From contig JAFDWS010000002.1 in assembly GCA_018268375.1 (NCBI GenBank), positions 992,001 through 1,056,000 of the forward strand: a stretch of 64,000 bases of DNA, read 5' to 3'. The translations under genes and the position numbers were made by a program. The number at the start of each line of letters is the position of its first letter. Position 1 is the first letter of the stretch. The DNA comes from Armatimonadota bacterium (lineage in GTDB: Bacteria > Armatimonadota > Fimbriimonadia > Fimbriimonadales > Fimbriimonadaceae). Shown here piece after piece: positions 24,941 to 34,074 of this stretch. The notes under the pieces are model-generated. The model was not told the origin of the DNA, ran no database searches, and saw only the letters and a list, made by a program, of their open reading frames with translations.

Positions 24941-26455
24941 ATGAAGACCTCTCTATCCCTTCTCGCCTGCCTGTTCTTTGCTGTCGTCGGTTCTGGCGCC
25001 CGTGCATCCGAGCTGATCGACTTCGCCAGCTTGAACGACGTCTCGGGATCCTCGAACTTACGCGGGAGCGGGGCAGAAGTGTCGGACTATCCCCTTCCGG
25101 TCGTCGACAATGCGCGCACCGGCATGTTCGACCACTCCGTGTCCCTTATGTTCGATAGGGTCGTCCACGAGGCCCTGAACAGCGGCAAGCCGCGCTACGA
25201 AGACGCCTCTCTGACCTTCGACCTGACAGACCGAGTAGACCGCTCTTTCAATTTTCCCGATCCGTCCAAGCGCATCAGCCTGTGGATCCACGTCGACGGG
25301 CCATCTTCACTGGGAGCTGGCAACGTGCCCTTGATCGGGCCGCGTGCCCGACCCTCCGCGTTCGTCCTCGAACTCCTCACCGCCGACGGCCAGACGATCG
25401 CCTCCTATCCGCACTCGTGCTCGCGAGGATGGAACGAGCTCAAGTTCGTCCTGAGCAGCCAAGTTCCCACTCATCACGTCTCGACACCGGGCATTCCGAA
25501 CAACCGGATCCAGCCGTTCGCCCCGGAGGGTGCAGCGGGAACCGTCACCGGGATCCGCTTGCGCATCCTGGGGACGGACACTTGCCCAGAGTCGGAGTAC
25601 ATCGGGAAGATCGCCCTGAACACCTGCACCATCGAGGACGTTCCGACGAAGATCCCGGTCGTGATGTTCTACGATGACGCCTTCTCAAGCTTCGTAACGT
25701 ATGCCCAGCAGCCGCTCCTCGACAACGGGGCTAACGCGACTTTGGGGTTTGTCGGCGCTTACTATGCAGGACTAACGCCGGGCCGGATGACCAAGCTTCA
25801 GACCGATCAGGCGTTCGCGCTCGGGTTCGACCTCGTCAATCAGACCATGACCAACAGGCCCCTGCACAACGTATCGTCGCCGAGGCCCTACGTTGGCACG
25901 ACGTTCCAACCTGGCGTCTATGACGAACTGTCCAACGCCCTGAACCTGATGAGGGCGAACGGACTCGTCAGGCCCGAGCTCAAGACGGACCAGTTCTTGA
26001 TCTATCCGGGAGGGGCAAGTGACTCCCAGGTCTACGCTGCCATGAACGAGCTTGGAATCCGCTACGGGCGCAACGCTGTCAGCGACACCGACCCAAGCGG
26101 TGGCTTCGACCTCGTCGGCCACCCGTGGGCGGGAGCCGCTCTTGACATGACGAACCTGCAGAAGAGCGTCGCCGCGTTTGGAAGACTGGAAGCCTTCGAG
26201 CAGTTCCAGGACTGGTTCGAAGAAGGCCTTGCTGAGGGCAGACCGAGGTTCATCGTCTGGCACGAGATCATGTCCGACCATGGCCAGATCGAGAGCTTGC
26301 GGTTACCGACCAAGTACAACACACCGGAGTTTCACGCCGCCGTGCTGGCCTACCTTTTCGACCTCAAGCAACAAGGCCGGATCGAGTTCAAGACGCTGCC
26401 GCAGTGGTTCAACGATCTCGACACCCTGCACAAGATCAGAGGCAACAAATACTGA
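24941..26455 (+). CDS. Secreted polysaccharide deacetylase-like paralog (copy 2, metal histidines lost)
   Basis: 504 residues, the same length as copy 1 and alignable along its whole length ([44 protein letters not shown]). Signal peptide [25 protein letters not shown] 24941 with GAGG about 8 bases upstream. The acidic pair is kept (Asp245-Asp246), but the H-x3-H histidines are Gln301 and Asn305 ([10 protein letters not shown]), so metal binding of the usual kind is not expected. It is probably a non-catalytic binding partner or a relaxed duplicate. Same strand and 8 bases after copy 1, so co-expressed. Confidence 0.75.
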   Translation: MKTSLSLLACLFFAVVGSGARASELIDFASLNDVSGSSNLRGSGAEVSDYPLPVVDNARTGMFDHSVSLMFDRVVHEALNSGKPRYEDASLTFDLTDRVDRSFNFPDPSKRISLWIHVDGPSSLGAGNVPLIGPRARPSAFVLELLTADGQTIASYPHSCSRGWNELKFVLSSQVPTHHVSTPGIPNNRIQPFAPEGAAGTVTGIRLRILGTDTCPESEYIGKIALNTCTIEDVPTKIPVVMFYDDAFSSFVTYAQQPLLDNGANATLGFVGAYYAGLTPGRMTKLQTDQAFALGFDLVNQTMTNRPLHNVSSPRPYVGTTFQPGVYDELSNALNLMRANGLVRPELKTDQFLIYPGGASDSQVYAAMNELGIRYGRNAVSDTDPSGGFDLVGHPWAGAALDMTNLQKSVAAFGRLEAFEQFQDWFEEGLAEGRPRFIVWHEIMSDHGQIESLRLPTKYNTPEFHAAVLAYLFDLKQQGRIEFKTLPQWFNDLDTLHKIRGNKY

Positions 26456-26486
26456 CCAAGGCTGGTGGTACTCTAGTTCGCCACCC

Positions 26487-27947
26487 ATGGGCGACTTGAA
26501 CGGCATTTACTTTGGCCAGGCTGAGGGCCCCGTCAACCTGACACCGAAGTTCGGCAACCGCCACGGATTGATCGCGGGCGCTACCGGCACGGGCAAGACG
26601 GTCAGCCTGCAAACGCTGGCGGAAGGCTTCAGCCGGATCGGCGTCCCCGTCTTTATGGCCGACGTGAAGGGCGACCTTGCCGGCATCAGCCAAGCAGGTG
26701 GCGGCAACGACAAGGTGGAGGCCCGTGCGAAACAAATCGGGCTCACGTTGCAGTACACAGGCTTCCCAGTGGTCTATTGGGACCTCTACGGTCAAGAGGG
26801 CCACCCGGTTCGCGCGACGGTGAGCGAGATGGGCCCGTTGTTGCTCAGCCGTTTGCTCGACCTGAACGAGACCCAAGAAGGCGTCCTCAACGTCGCGTTC
26901 AAGCTCGCCGACGATCAGGGTCTCCTTCTACTCGATCTGAAAGACCTCCGGTCGCTTCTTCAATACGTCGCTGACAGTGCCAAGGAACTCACGATCGAAT
27001 ATGGCAACGTGAGCCCAGCCACGATCGGCACCATTCAGCGTGCCTTACTCGTACTCGAGCAACAAGGGGCCGACCAGTTCTTTGGCGAGCCCGCTCTCAA
27101 CCTGAACGACTTGATGCGCACGGGATACGACGGGCGTGGCTTTATCAACATCCTGGCGGCCGACAAGCTCATGCAGAGCCCGAGGCTGTACGCCACCTTT
27201 CTGCTCTGGCTGCTGTCAGAGCTCTTCGAGGACATGCCCGAGGTCGGCGACCCCGACAAACCAAAGCTCGTGTTCTTCTTCGACGAGGCCCACCTGCTCT
27301 TCAACGACGCTCCCAAAGCCCTCCTCGAGAAGATCGAACAAGTCGTTCGTTTGATCCGGTCTAAGGGCGTCGGCGTGTACTTTGTCACTCAAAACCCGAT
27401 CGACGTTCCTGACACGGTTCTCGCTCAGCTGGGCAACAAAGTGCAGCATGCGCTCCGCGCCTTTACGCCCCGCGATCAAAAGGCAGTCAAGGCGAGCGCT
27501 GAGACGTTCCGGGCGAACCCTGGGTTCTCAACGGAGCAGGTCATCACCGAACTCGCCGTTGGCGAGGCCCTCGTCTCTTTCCTTGAAGAGAAGGGGACGC
27601 CCATGGTGGTCCAGCGCACCCTTGTCGCACCGCCGAACTCGCGGCTTGGCCCCGTCACGCCAGAAGAGCGGCGGGCCGTTATGTCGAACAGCCCTGTCAA
27701 GGGTCAGTACGACCAAGCTGTCGACCGCGAGTCCGCTTTCGAAAACCTCCAAGCCAGAGCTGCAAAGGCGGCTCAAGACGCTCAGCAAGCTCCAGAGCCG
27801 ATGAAGAACGAGCGCGTCCGCCACGATCCGAACTCTCCAGGCGAGATCATCGGCGCGATGGCAAAGTCGGTTGCAAGGGCGGCAGGCACCCAGCTAGGGC
27901 ATCAACTCATCCGTGGCGTACTAGGGAGCCTCTTCCGCGGCCGTTGA
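26487..27947 (+). CDS. YjgR/HerA-like ATPase (DUF853 family)
   Basis: 486 residues from ATG 26487; an upstream in-frame extension would run through the 3' end of the deacetylase copy and is not credible. Walker A GATGTGKT (31-38) follows [22 protein letters not shown], the Walker [14 protein letters not shown] and [13 protein letters not shown] then match the bipolar-helicase-like YjgR family, which is widespread but of unknown role. Residues ~400-486 are a charged, Ala/Gln-rich tail ending in an amphipathic helix ([17 protein letters not shown]). No NurA nuclease is next to it, so a DNA end-resection role as for archaeal HerA is not supported by context. Confidence 0.87.
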   Translation: MGDLNGIYFGQAEGPVNLTPKFGNRHGLIAGATGTGKTVSLQTLAEGFSRIGVPVFMADVKGDLAGISQAGGGNDKVEARAKQIGLTLQYTGFPVVYWDLYGQEGHPVRATVSEMGPLLLSRLLDLNETQEGVLNVAFKLADDQGLLLLDLKDLRSLLQYVADSAKELTIEYGNVSPATIGTIQRALLVLEQQGADQFFGEPALNLNDLMRTGYDGRGFINILAADKLMQSPRLYATFLLWLLSELFEDMPEVGDPDKPKLVFFFDEAHLLFNDAPKALLEKIEQVVRLIRSKGVGVYFVTQNPIDVPDTVLAQLGNKVQHALRAFTPRDQKAVKASAETFRANPGFSTEQVITELAVGEALVSFLEEKGTPMVVQRTLVAPPNSRLGPVTPEERRAVMSNSPVKGQYDQAVDRESAFENLQARAAKAAQDAQQAPEPMKNERVRHDPNSPGEIIGAMAKSVARAAGTQLGHQLIRGVLGSLFRGR

Positions 27948-27975
27948 GATGCAGACTCAGGCGAGTCCCATGGTC

Positions 27976-27989
27976 TAAACTCCACGCCA
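27976..27989 (+). promoter_or_regulatory. Leaderless-type -10 element before the cyclic-nucleotide-binding gene
   Basis: TAAACT (27976-27981) ends 8 bases before the ATG at 27990, in the 42-base spacer after the YjgR-like gene. Confidence 0.4.
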
Positions 27990-28436
27990 ATGAACACACC
28001 AGCCATCGTCAAGGATAATCCGCTGTTCAGTGGCCTCAACAGCGACCAAGTGGATCTGATTTATGGGCTCGGCTCCGAAAGGGTCTTCCAAGGCGGTGAC
28101 ACGGTGGTCAGGCAGTTCGACCGAGACACCGATCTCATTATCGTCCTCCAGGGGACAGCGGCCGTCAAGACGTTTTCAGGCGAGGTCGTCGCAGAGGTTG
28201 GCCCGGGAGCCGTCCTCGGAGAAGTGAGTCTGGTCGACTCGGCGCCCCGCTCGGCGACGGTCGTCATGAAATCGTCGGGACACGTTGTGGTCATTCCCTC
28301 CGGGACGCTCCGCGAGACGCTCGCCAGCCACCCTGACCTAAGGGCGGCAGTGATGGAAAACGTGGCCCGTATCCTCGCAAGCCGATTAAGAGCCGCCAAT
28401 ATCCACATGGACGTCGCTGCAAGCACGCGCGGCTAA
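27990..28436 (+). CDS. Cyclic nucleotide-binding domain protein
   Basis: 148 residues, a single stand-alone cNMP-binding beta-barrel with no DNA-binding or channel domain. The entry LFSGLNSDQVDLI, the strand IIVLQGTAAV and the phosphate-binding cassette GEVSLVDSAPRSATV (with Glu and Arg in the usual places) indicate that it can bind cAMP, cGMP or a related ligand. C-terminal helices (PDLRAAVMENVARILASRLRAAN) are of the Crp core type, but there is no helix-turn-helix. It probably signals to another protein. The GHL10 gene follows 4 bases later. Confidence 0.85.
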   Translation: MNTPAIVKDNPLFSGLNSDQVDLIYGLGSERVFQGGDTVVRQFDRDTDLIIVLQGTAAVKTFSGEVVAEVGPGAVLGEVSLVDSAPRSATVVMKSSGHVVVIPSGTLRETLASHPDLRAAVMENVARILASRLRAANIHMDVAASTRG

Positions 28437-28440
28437 CGGC

Positions 28441-29946
28441 ATGACCACCGCGCTCGTGGCGGTCGCGATCGGGCAGTACACGCACAGCCGGTTTCTGTCC
28501 TTGGCCCCTTTCACAAGCCTCGGCCCGATCAATGTCGATCGCCGATACTGTCAGGGAAGCTTCACTGACGAGGCTTGTCGCAAATTCAAGCTCCAAGGAC
28601 GCGTCATCTGGATCGATGGCACTGCGAACCTGACTGCCCTTTCTTCGACCGAAAAGGTGAAGAGAATCGTCCACAAGATCGCAACCCTGGGCTTCAATTC
28701 CCTAGTCCTTGACGTCAAACCCATCGTCGGGCGCACCCTCTATCCAAGCCAGCTCACAGACCAAATGACTGCCTGGAAGGGCCAGTCCATCCCAGCCGGC
28801 TTCGACCCCGTCAAGGCCGTCTCTGAAGCAGCGAGAGCCGAGGGGCTCTCGTTCATGGTGAGCCTGAACGCCTTCAGCGAAGGGCACTCTTATGCGAAGC
28901 GGGACGAGAGCAAACCCGACAGTCAGTTCGGTGACGCAGGATGGGGGTACCGCCATCCAGAACTTCAGTCGGTCTTGTACACGCTCAACGCCGATGGCAC
29001 GCCCGCATTCAAACCCTCTTCCGAGGGCCAGACGCAAATCCCCTTGATGATGAGCCCTCACCACCCTGAGATCCAGGCAAGGGTGCTCTCCTTTGTGACC
29101 GAGGTTGCGAGCCGGTACCACCCAGACGTGCTGCTGTTCGACGACCGCTTCCGCTTCCATAGCTTGAACGCGGACTTCAGCGAACTAGCAAGAGCACGGT
29201 TCGAATCAAAGGTCGGCAGGGAGCTCGACTGGCCCGGCGCCGTCTTCACCTTGACCCGGACGCCAGAAGGCCAGACCGGAATAAGGCCAGGCCCCTATTT
29301 CGACGATTGGCTGGCTTGGCGAGCGGAGGAATTGGCCTCGTTCGTTGGCCGCGTCCGAGCCACGCTTTCAAAAGCGAGTCCAACCACAAAGTTCGGCATC
29401 TACGCGGGCTCTTGGTATGGCGATTACGCAAAGTACGGCTCCAACTATGCCTCCAACGCCTTGACCGCGGGTTTTCCTTTTCTGACCCGTCTCTACCAGC
29501 AAACCGGATTCGCCTCAAAGCTCGATCTGCTGATAACCGGTTGCTACTACAAGACTGCGAGCATGTTCGAAGCCATGGAGCAGGCCAAACCGATTGGCCA
29601 GACCGTCGAGGCGGCCGGCGATGTGACCAACCGCGTTGCTCGCGACCAGTGCTGGACGTACGCCGGTATCCAGCTCGCCGACTTTCAAGGCGACAACAAG
29701 AAACTCGCGCGTGCCCTACAAGCGGCGGCGGCCACGACGCAAGGCGTGATGGTGTTCGATCTCTCCCACAACATTGATGCCTACGCGCAGACCCTTCAGA
29801 GCGCTTTCAGGACAAAGCGCGACCCTCCACACATGGCGATGTCACAGTTGGACTGGGCGCGCCGCAAACGAGAACTGACCGACAAGGCGGGGCTCAAAGA
29901 AAGGCCCTTCCCAATCTTAGAGGGAGCCCCTGGCTCGGGCTTCTAA
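28441..29946 (+). CDS. Glycosyl hydrolase-like 10 (GHL10) family protein
   Basis: 501 residues. The GHL10/YddW-type barrel is recognisable: IWIDGTANLTALSSTEKVKRIVHKIATLGFNSLVLDVKPIVGRTLY, then EAARAEGLSFMVSLNAFSEGH, MMSPHHPEIQARVLSFVTEVASRYHPDVLLFDDRFRF. Relatives are envelope enzymes thought to act on peptidoglycan-linked or other glycans. Here the N-terminus (MTTALVAVAIGQY) is only weakly signal-like, so export is uncertain. LLFDDRFRF is the likely acid site. It is co-transcribed with the cyclic-nucleotide-binding gene, and its stop overlaps the convergent gene at 29943 by 4 bases. Confidence 0.78.
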   Translation: MTTALVAVAIGQYTHSRFLSLAPFTSLGPINVDRRYCQGSFTDEACRKFKLQGRVIWIDGTANLTALSSTEKVKRIVHKIATLGFNSLVLDVKPIVGRTLYPSQLTDQMTAWKGQSIPAGFDPVKAVSEAARAEGLSFMVSLNAFSEGHSYAKRDESKPDSQFGDAGWGYRHPELQSVLYTLNADGTPAFKPSSEGQTQIPLMMSPHHPEIQARVLSFVTEVASRYHPDVLLFDDRFRFHSLNADFSELARARFESKVGRELDWPGAVFTLTRTPEGQTGIRPGPYFDDWLAWRAEELASFVGRVRATLSKASPTTKFGIYAGSWYGDYAKYGSNYASNALTAGFPFLTRLYQQTGFASKLDLLITGCYYKTASMFEAMEQAKPIGQTVEAAGDVTNRVARDQCWTYAGIQLADFQGDNKKLARALQAAAATTQGVMVFDLSHNIDAYAQTLQSAFRTKRDPPHMAMSQLDWARRKRELTDKAGLKERPFPILEGAPGSGF

Positions 29947-30434
29947 GGAACCGGGACGCGGACTTGCCGGGGACCGAGCAAAAGGTCGTCCATGACTGTT
30001 CCAATCGCTCCGCCGAAACGAAAGCGGACATTGAGGATCTTCGCGTCGGAGGGCCCGACGAACACCAAATCGTAACTGGCGCTCTCTCCCGGAGAAAGGC
30101 TCGAATCGGCTAACGCCGATTTGTCTGAAAGTGTCAACACACCTCCAGACTCGGTGACGGGTGACACGACGCTCGGATCGAAGTCGTAATTGACGCGCTT
30201 GGCGTGGTTCTCGACCTTCACCCTTACCCGATAGTGGGACACACCGCGCTCGGCCGAGTCCACCTCTTCGGCAGAAAGTACGGTGAACCCAAAGTCGTCG
30301 TACATGAGGACCTTGCCAGGGGCAAAGGTGGACACGGGCCGGGAGCTACCCATGAGGAGCGCGCCCAGCAACAGGGCAATGACCAGCACCCCAACGATCA
30401 ACGAAGTCTTTGTTTCGCGTTTGAGGCCAGCCAT
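29943..30434 (-). CDS. Single-pass membrane protein with beta-sandwich domain
   Basis: 163 residues from ATG 30434; an upstream in-frame extension would overlap the phosphoesterase gene. N-terminal basic stretch, one membrane helix (SLIVGVLVIALLLGALLMG), then an extracytoplasmic beta-rich domain: VLSAEEVDSAERGVSHYRVRVKVENHAKRVNYDF and SLSPGESASYDLVFVGPS. The layout resembles DUF4352-type domains that measure or present small ligands, but the match is by pattern only. It is 38 bases downstream of the phosphoesterase on the same strand. Confidence 0.6.
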   Translation of the reverse strand: MAGLKRETKTSLIVGVLVIALLLGALLMGSSRPVSTFAPGKVLMYDDFGFTVLSAEEVDSAERGVSHYRVRVKVENHAKRVNYDFDPSVVSPVTESGGVLTLSDKSALADSSLSPGESASYDLVFVGPSDAKILNVRFRFGGAIGTVMDDLLLGPRQVRVPVP

Positions 30435-30472
30435 CAAGCCCACTAACGGAGCCTCTCGGCGACTTGGTTCCC

Positions 30473-31297
30473 TCAAGCGCCTGAAAGCGTCAGGATGGAC
30501 ACTTCGGGCGGACAAAAGACCCTCCTGTCGGGGCCGACTGTTCCAATTCCTCGCGAAACATAGAGCGGCACTTTCGCGTGGTCATAGAAGCCTTTGATGT
30601 ACTTCTTTGCACCGCGCGGAGTGTGCAGGCTGATGCCGAATGGGAGACACATTTGGCCGCCATGGCTGTGCCCAGCAAGCATCAGAGAGGCGCGCTTGTC
30701 CACCCTCACGACGAAGTCGGGCTCGTGGAACATCAGGAGAGTGTTCTTGTCATGGTGCCGCGCGAGAAAGTCGTGCCTGTCACGGCCTGCAATCCCATCG
30801 TCCACACCCGCAATGGTCACGCCAGAGACTTCCACAGTCTCGTTGCGCAGAAGCCGGCTGCGCTTTGTCTGCAGCTTCGAAGACAACTCGCGAATGACCC
30901 GCGGCGTCTCTTTCACCCAATAATCGTGGTTGCCCAAGACCGCATAACAGGGAATTTTCGATTCCATGAGGACATCCACGAAAGACAGCGCCAAAGGTAG
31001 CGCCATTGGGCTCATGGAGCTGACGAAATCGCCACCGACCAAAATCACGTCGGGCTTTTCTTGGATGGCCATTCGCGCCGCATGGGCAGCCCGCTCACCT
31101 TGCTGCCGCGAATCGGTGTGCATGTCCGAAAGGAACGCCGCCGTAAATCCATCGGCGTCCCAACGCGGCAACTTCAGTTGCGATCGCTCGATCCGCAGAT
31201 CGTTTCGGTTGTCGAACTGGCTCATGCCAAGGCCGACGCACCCGGCTGCGCACCAGCCAAGCACCTTGCGTCGCGTCACTTTGCCCTTCACACTCAA
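30473..31297 (-). CDS. Metallophosphoesterase (YkuE-like), probably Tat-exported
   Basis: 274 residues. The calcineurin-like motif set is complete: DMH (58-60), GGD (88-90), GNHD (122-125), a histidine in FHEPD (~191), and GHSHGGQ (209-215), giving a two-metal site. The N-terminus has a twin-arginine-type signal, TRRKVLGWCAAGCVG. YkuE relatives are exported phosphodiesterases or phospholipid-headgroup enzymes. The annotated start is a TTG at 31297; a GTG at 31293, in another frame, is not usable. CATAAT lies 12 bases upstream, so this promoter leaves a short leader. Confidence 0.85.
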   Translation of the reverse strand: MSVKGKVTRRKVLGWCAAGCVGLGMSQFDNRNDLRIERSQLKLPRWDADGFTAAFLSDMHTDSRQQGERAAHAARMAIQEKPDVILVGGDFVSSMSPMALPLALSFVDVLMESKIPCYAVLGNHDYWVKETPRVIRELSSKLQTKRSRLLRNETVEVSGVTIAGVDDGIAGRDRHDFLARHHDKNTLLMFHEPDFVVRVDKRASLMLAGHSHGGQMCLPFGISLHTPRGAKKYIKGFYDHAKVPLYVSRGIGTVGPDRRVFCPPEVSILTLSGA

Positions 31298-31330
31298 CAG
31301 CCCACCGACATTATGGACGGGGCTGGAGGC

Positions 31331-32011
31331 TCAGGACGTCGCGGCAGGTGCGGGGATCGAGCTGCTTTCGTGCGGATCCATCGTTCCCAGCACCCCTTGG
31401 TTCTCGCGGCGCGCGCGGCGCTCGATGAGAGAACTCACTGCCAGGTGCAGATGAGAAAGAGCCGTCCGGTTTTCTTCACAGCCTAGCGGGCCGGATTCGA
31501 ACTGCTCCAGATGGTCGATGACAGCGTTCAACACGTCTTCGATCTGGCACCCGTTTGTTCCAACCTCGGTCCGCGGCCCGTGCTGGAACACGATGTGCAT
31601 GTAGGGCCGGACAATCTCTGCCGACGATCCGTCCAGGTGAGTGGGATGCGCGGCGGCCTGTGATTTCGGCAGGTCGGCTCCGAACTCACGGGGAGTGCCA
31701 AGGTAGTTTGGAGCCGTGTCGAAGGCGATACCCTTCTTGCTTCGACGCAATTGGTTGGACAAGGCGACCAACTGGAGTTGGCATTGATCCAAAAGCTGGG
31801 TCAAGTCTCTTGCTTTCTCAGAAACTCGGGCATTCACGCGCCTCGTGTCCAAGAACGATCTGAGCTTAGACTGCCGGGCTGCGATCGACTTGCCGACCTT
31901 ATCAACCTTGGCGACAGCGACACTGCTAGGAATCACGCCCGCCGTAGCCTGCTCAGTAAGGAGCGTGGCGGACCGAACGGCCGCAAGCAACGTATGTCTG
32001 CTTTTCTTCAT
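31331..32011 (-). CDS. Helical protein with C-terminal region resembling phage Acb2/Tad1-type (hairpin) proteins
   Basis: 226 residues from ATG 32011, which has GGGAG about 9 bases upstream. Residues 1-85 are basic and helical (SKLRSFLDTRRVNARVSEKARDLTQLLDQ). Residues ~137-208 read FQHGPRTEVGTNGCQIEDVL, then AVIDHLEQFESGPLGCEEN, then RTALSHLHLAVSSLIERR and RENQGVLGT. From memory this order (FQxGPxxExGxNG, DxLxxFxxGPxxCxEN, AL..L..A...L..R, GVxGT) is that of a small phage protein family grouped with the Acb2/Tad1 hairpin domain, which sequesters cyclic nucleotide immune signals. Here it is fused to a longer N-terminus and lies among housekeeping genes. Family assignment is tentative; function in a host is unknown. 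Confidence 0.55.
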   Translation of the reverse strand: MKKSRHTLLAAVRSATLLTEQATAGVIPSSVAVAKVDKVGKSIAARQSKLRSFLDTRRVNARVSEKARDLTQLLDQCQLQLVALSNQLRRSKKGIAFDTAPNYLGTPREFGADLPKSQAAAHPTHLDGSSAEIVRPYMHIVFQHGPRTEVGTNGCQIEDVLNAVIDHLEQFESGPLGCEENRTALSHLHLAVSSLIERRARRENQGVLGTMDPHESSSIPAPAATS

Positions 32012-32200
32012 CTTGATAGGCTCCCGCGAAACAGCCCGCCCTTTCCTCACTACGGCTCGAGCCGCGGTCTTGTTACTGGCCAGCCGCAGGTCTGGGAACT
32101 TCGCCGCCCAAAAGGCGTTCCCACTGGTGTGGCGGCGGGCCCCAGCGAAAGCCTATGGTGCTTGCCCCTCACATTAGCCTCTCCCCGGAACCAAGCACGG

Positions 32201-32222
32201 CAGCCGACCATCGTGTCGGCTG
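32201..32222 (-). terminator. Hairpin downstream of maf (possible terminator)
   Basis: CAGCCGAC (32201-32208) pairs with GTCGGCTG (32215-32222): an 8-base stem with a 6-base loop, 14 bases past the maf stop. No T-run follows, so it is either a weak terminator or an RNA-stabilising hairpin. The rest of the 225-base spacer 32012-32236 shows no gene. Confidence 0.35.
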
Positions 32223-32236
32223 TCCGTCGTTTTGAG

Positions 32237-32809
32237 TCACGAGACCGAGGCCAGGGCTTCCTTGAGTCTTTCCAAAGGCAGTCCGACCACGTTGGAGACG
32301 CTTCCCTCAACGCGCTCCACGAAGGGCCTCGCACCTCCCTGGAACCCATAGGCTCCCGCCTTGTCCATGGGCTCACCCGTCGCAACATAGTCCCTGATCT
32401 CATGCTCCGTCATGGCTTTGAACGTGACCTTGGTCGCCTCCGTGAATGCGGAAAAGCCGTTAGGCCAGATGAGGCACACGCCGGTCACGACCGTGTGGGT
32501 CTTCCCTGAGAGGACGCCCAACATCCAAACGGCATCGGCAACGTCCTTCGGCTTAGCAAGTTGAGTCCAACCCGCCTCGGAGGGCAACGCGACGACGGTG
32601 TCGCCGCCGATGATCAGGCAGTCTGGCCGGACCTCCGCCACCGCGATCGCCTTTTCCCGCGCCGTGCGCTGCGCAGTGACCCAGGGGTCGTCGTGGACGT
32701 GGTCTTCTTCGACGATCTCGGCGGGCACGACTTCGAACTCAGGCACGAGCTCTCTCAAGAGCTCGACCCTTCGGGGCGACGCCGAGGCAAGGACAACGGG
32801 ATAGCGCAC
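32237..32809 (-). CDS. maf: Maf family nucleoside triphosphate pyrophosphatase
   Basis: 190 residues, complete. It hydrolyses dTTP, UTP or modified nucleotides to the monophosphate, keeping non-canonical nucleotides out of nucleic acids and affecting septation. Motifs: LASASPRRVELL (7-18), an acidic substrate pocket EEDHVHDD, IIGGDTVVAL (66-75), and GAYGFQGGARPFVERVEGSVSNVVGLPL, the C-terminal signature. The GTG start has AAGG about 5 bases upstream. It is transcribed toward the Acb2/Tad1-like gene, with a hairpin between. Confidence 0.92.
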   Translation of the reverse strand: MRYPVVLASASPRRVELLRELVPEFEVVPAEIVEEDHVHDDPWVTAQRTAREKAIAVAEVRPDCLIIGGDTVVALPSEAGWTQLAKPKDVADAVWMLGVLSGKTHTVVTGVCLIWPNGFSAFTEATKVTFKAMTEHEIRDYVATGEPMDKAGAYGFQGGARPFVERVEGSVSNVVGLPLERLKEALASVS

Positions 32810-32877
32810 TGCCTTGGGTTATGGCCACGAAACCGAACCTCGCGCCGGGTCCCCTGCTCAAACAGCCCTCCAGTCGC

Positions 32878-32889
32878 TAAACTGTCTTT
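32878..32889 (+). promoter_or_regulatory. Leaderless-type -10 element of the DegT aminotransferase
   Basis: TAAACT (32878-32883) ends 6 bases before the GTG start at 32890; the spacer GTCTTT is not a ribosome-binding site. The same hexamer and spacing occur at scoA. Confidence 0.5.
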
Positions 32890-34011
32890 GTGCGCGTCCC
32901 CTTCCTCGACCTTACGGCCCAATACAACGAAGTCAAGCCCGAGATCGACGCCGCGGTGGCGGAGATATTCGCAACCAGCGCCTACGTCCTCGGCAAGTGG
33001 AACCGCGAGCTTGAAGCCAAGGTCGCTGCCATTCACGGAGTGCGCCACGGCATTGCCGTCAACAGTGGCACCGATGCGTTGCGCATCGCCATGCAGGCTT
33101 GCGACATCGGCCCAGGCGACGAGGTCATCACTACCGCGTTCACGTTCGTCGCCAGCGTTGAGACGATCGTCCAATTAGGTGCGACGCCTGTCTTCGTCGA
33201 CATTGATGAAGCAACGTACAACATGGACCCGTCCAAAGTTGCCGCCGCCGTCACCAGCCGGACCAAAGCGATCATGCCGATCCACTTGTTCGGGCAACTT
33301 GCCAACGTCAGTGAGATCGAGCGGATCGCGAAGGAGCACGGCCTGACCGTTGTCGAGGACGCTGCCCAGGCCGTTGGCAACCACTACGAGGGCAAAGCTG
33401 CGGGCAACTGGGGCCGTGCCGCGGGTCTGAGTTTCTATGTGACCAAGAACCTGGGCGCGGCGGGCGACGGTGGCCTCATCTTGACCAATGACGACGAAGT
33501 CAAGGAGCGCTCGCTCAGTCTCCGCATCCATGGTATGGGCCGGGAACGCTACTACTACGACGAAGTCGGTTACACGAGCCGGATGGCCGAACTGCAAGCC
33601 GCCGTCCTGACCTGCAAACTCGCCAGGCTCGACGACTGGAACCGACGCCGGGGCGAGCTGGCCGAGATCTATCTTCAGGAACTCTCCGACGAAGCTATCG
33701 GCCTTCCCGTGACGAGCGTCGGAAACAACCACACGTTCCACCAATTCACCGTCCGGCACCCGCAGCGGGACCAACTCATGGCTTTCCTGAAGGAGAACGA
33801 GATTGATTCGGGAATTTACTACCCGGTGCCCTTGCACCTGCACAAGCCGTACGCGTCGTTCGGAAAGGGAGCCGGCAGCTTGCCTGTGACCGAGAAGGTG
33901 AGCCGAGAGTGCTTGAGCCTCCCGATCCATCAGCACCTGAGCGATGAGCAAGCCCAGTTCGCAGCATCGCAGGTCGCAGAGTTCTGCCGCACGGCCGCCG
34001 TCACCCGTTAG
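32890..34011 (+). CDS. DegT/DnrJ/EryC1/StrS-family sugar aminotransferase
   Basis: 373 residues, complete. PLP-dependent transfer of an amino group to a nucleotide-keto sugar (or a 3-keto-sugar), used in surface polysaccharide synthesis. Motifs: PFLDLTAQY (4-12), NSGTDALRIAM (58-68), DEVITTAFTFVAS (77-89), VEDAAQAVG (155-163) and the PLP lysine in SFYVTKNLGAAGDGG at residue 186. GTG start with the leaderless element directly upstream. No other nucleotide-sugar genes are adjacent. The C-terminal IYYPVPLHLHKPYASFG is standard. Confidence 0.9.
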   Translation: MRVPFLDLTAQYNEVKPEIDAAVAEIFATSAYVLGKWNRELEAKVAAIHGVRHGIAVNSGTDALRIAMQACDIGPGDEVITTAFTFVASVETIVQLGATPVFVDIDEATYNMDPSKVAAAVTSRTKAIMPIHLFGQLANVSEIERIAKEHGLTVVEDAAQAVGNHYEGKAAGNWGRAAGLSFYVTKNLGAAGDGGLILTNDDEVKERSLSLRIHGMGRERYYYDEVGYTSRMAELQAAVLTCKLARLDDWNRRRGELAEIYLQELSDEAIGLPVTSVGNNHTFHQFTVRHPQRDQLMAFLKENEIDSGIYYPVPLHLHKPYASFGKGAGSLPVTEKVSRECLSLPIHQHLSDEQAQFAASQVAEFCRTAAVTR

Positions 34012-34074
34012 ATTTTCAGCCGGCACTTTTCAAACTCAGAGGACGTTCATTAGCTCAGAATGCCGAGGACGGCG

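Noticed and set aside
26487..27947. HerA/NurA DNA-end processing or a HerA-based defence system
   Set aside because: The sequence matches the YjgR (DUF853) group, and no NurA, SIR2 or nuclease gene is adjacent.
31480..31500. tRNA-like T-loop (GGATTCGAACTG)
   Set aside because: No acceptor or anticodon arm can be folded around it, and it lies inside the Acb2/Tad1-like coding region.
31331..32011. Prophage remnant around the Acb2/Tad1-like gene
   Set aside because: Neighbours are maf, a phosphoesterase and GHL10; no integrase, capsid, repressor or attachment-site repeats are visible and composition does not change.
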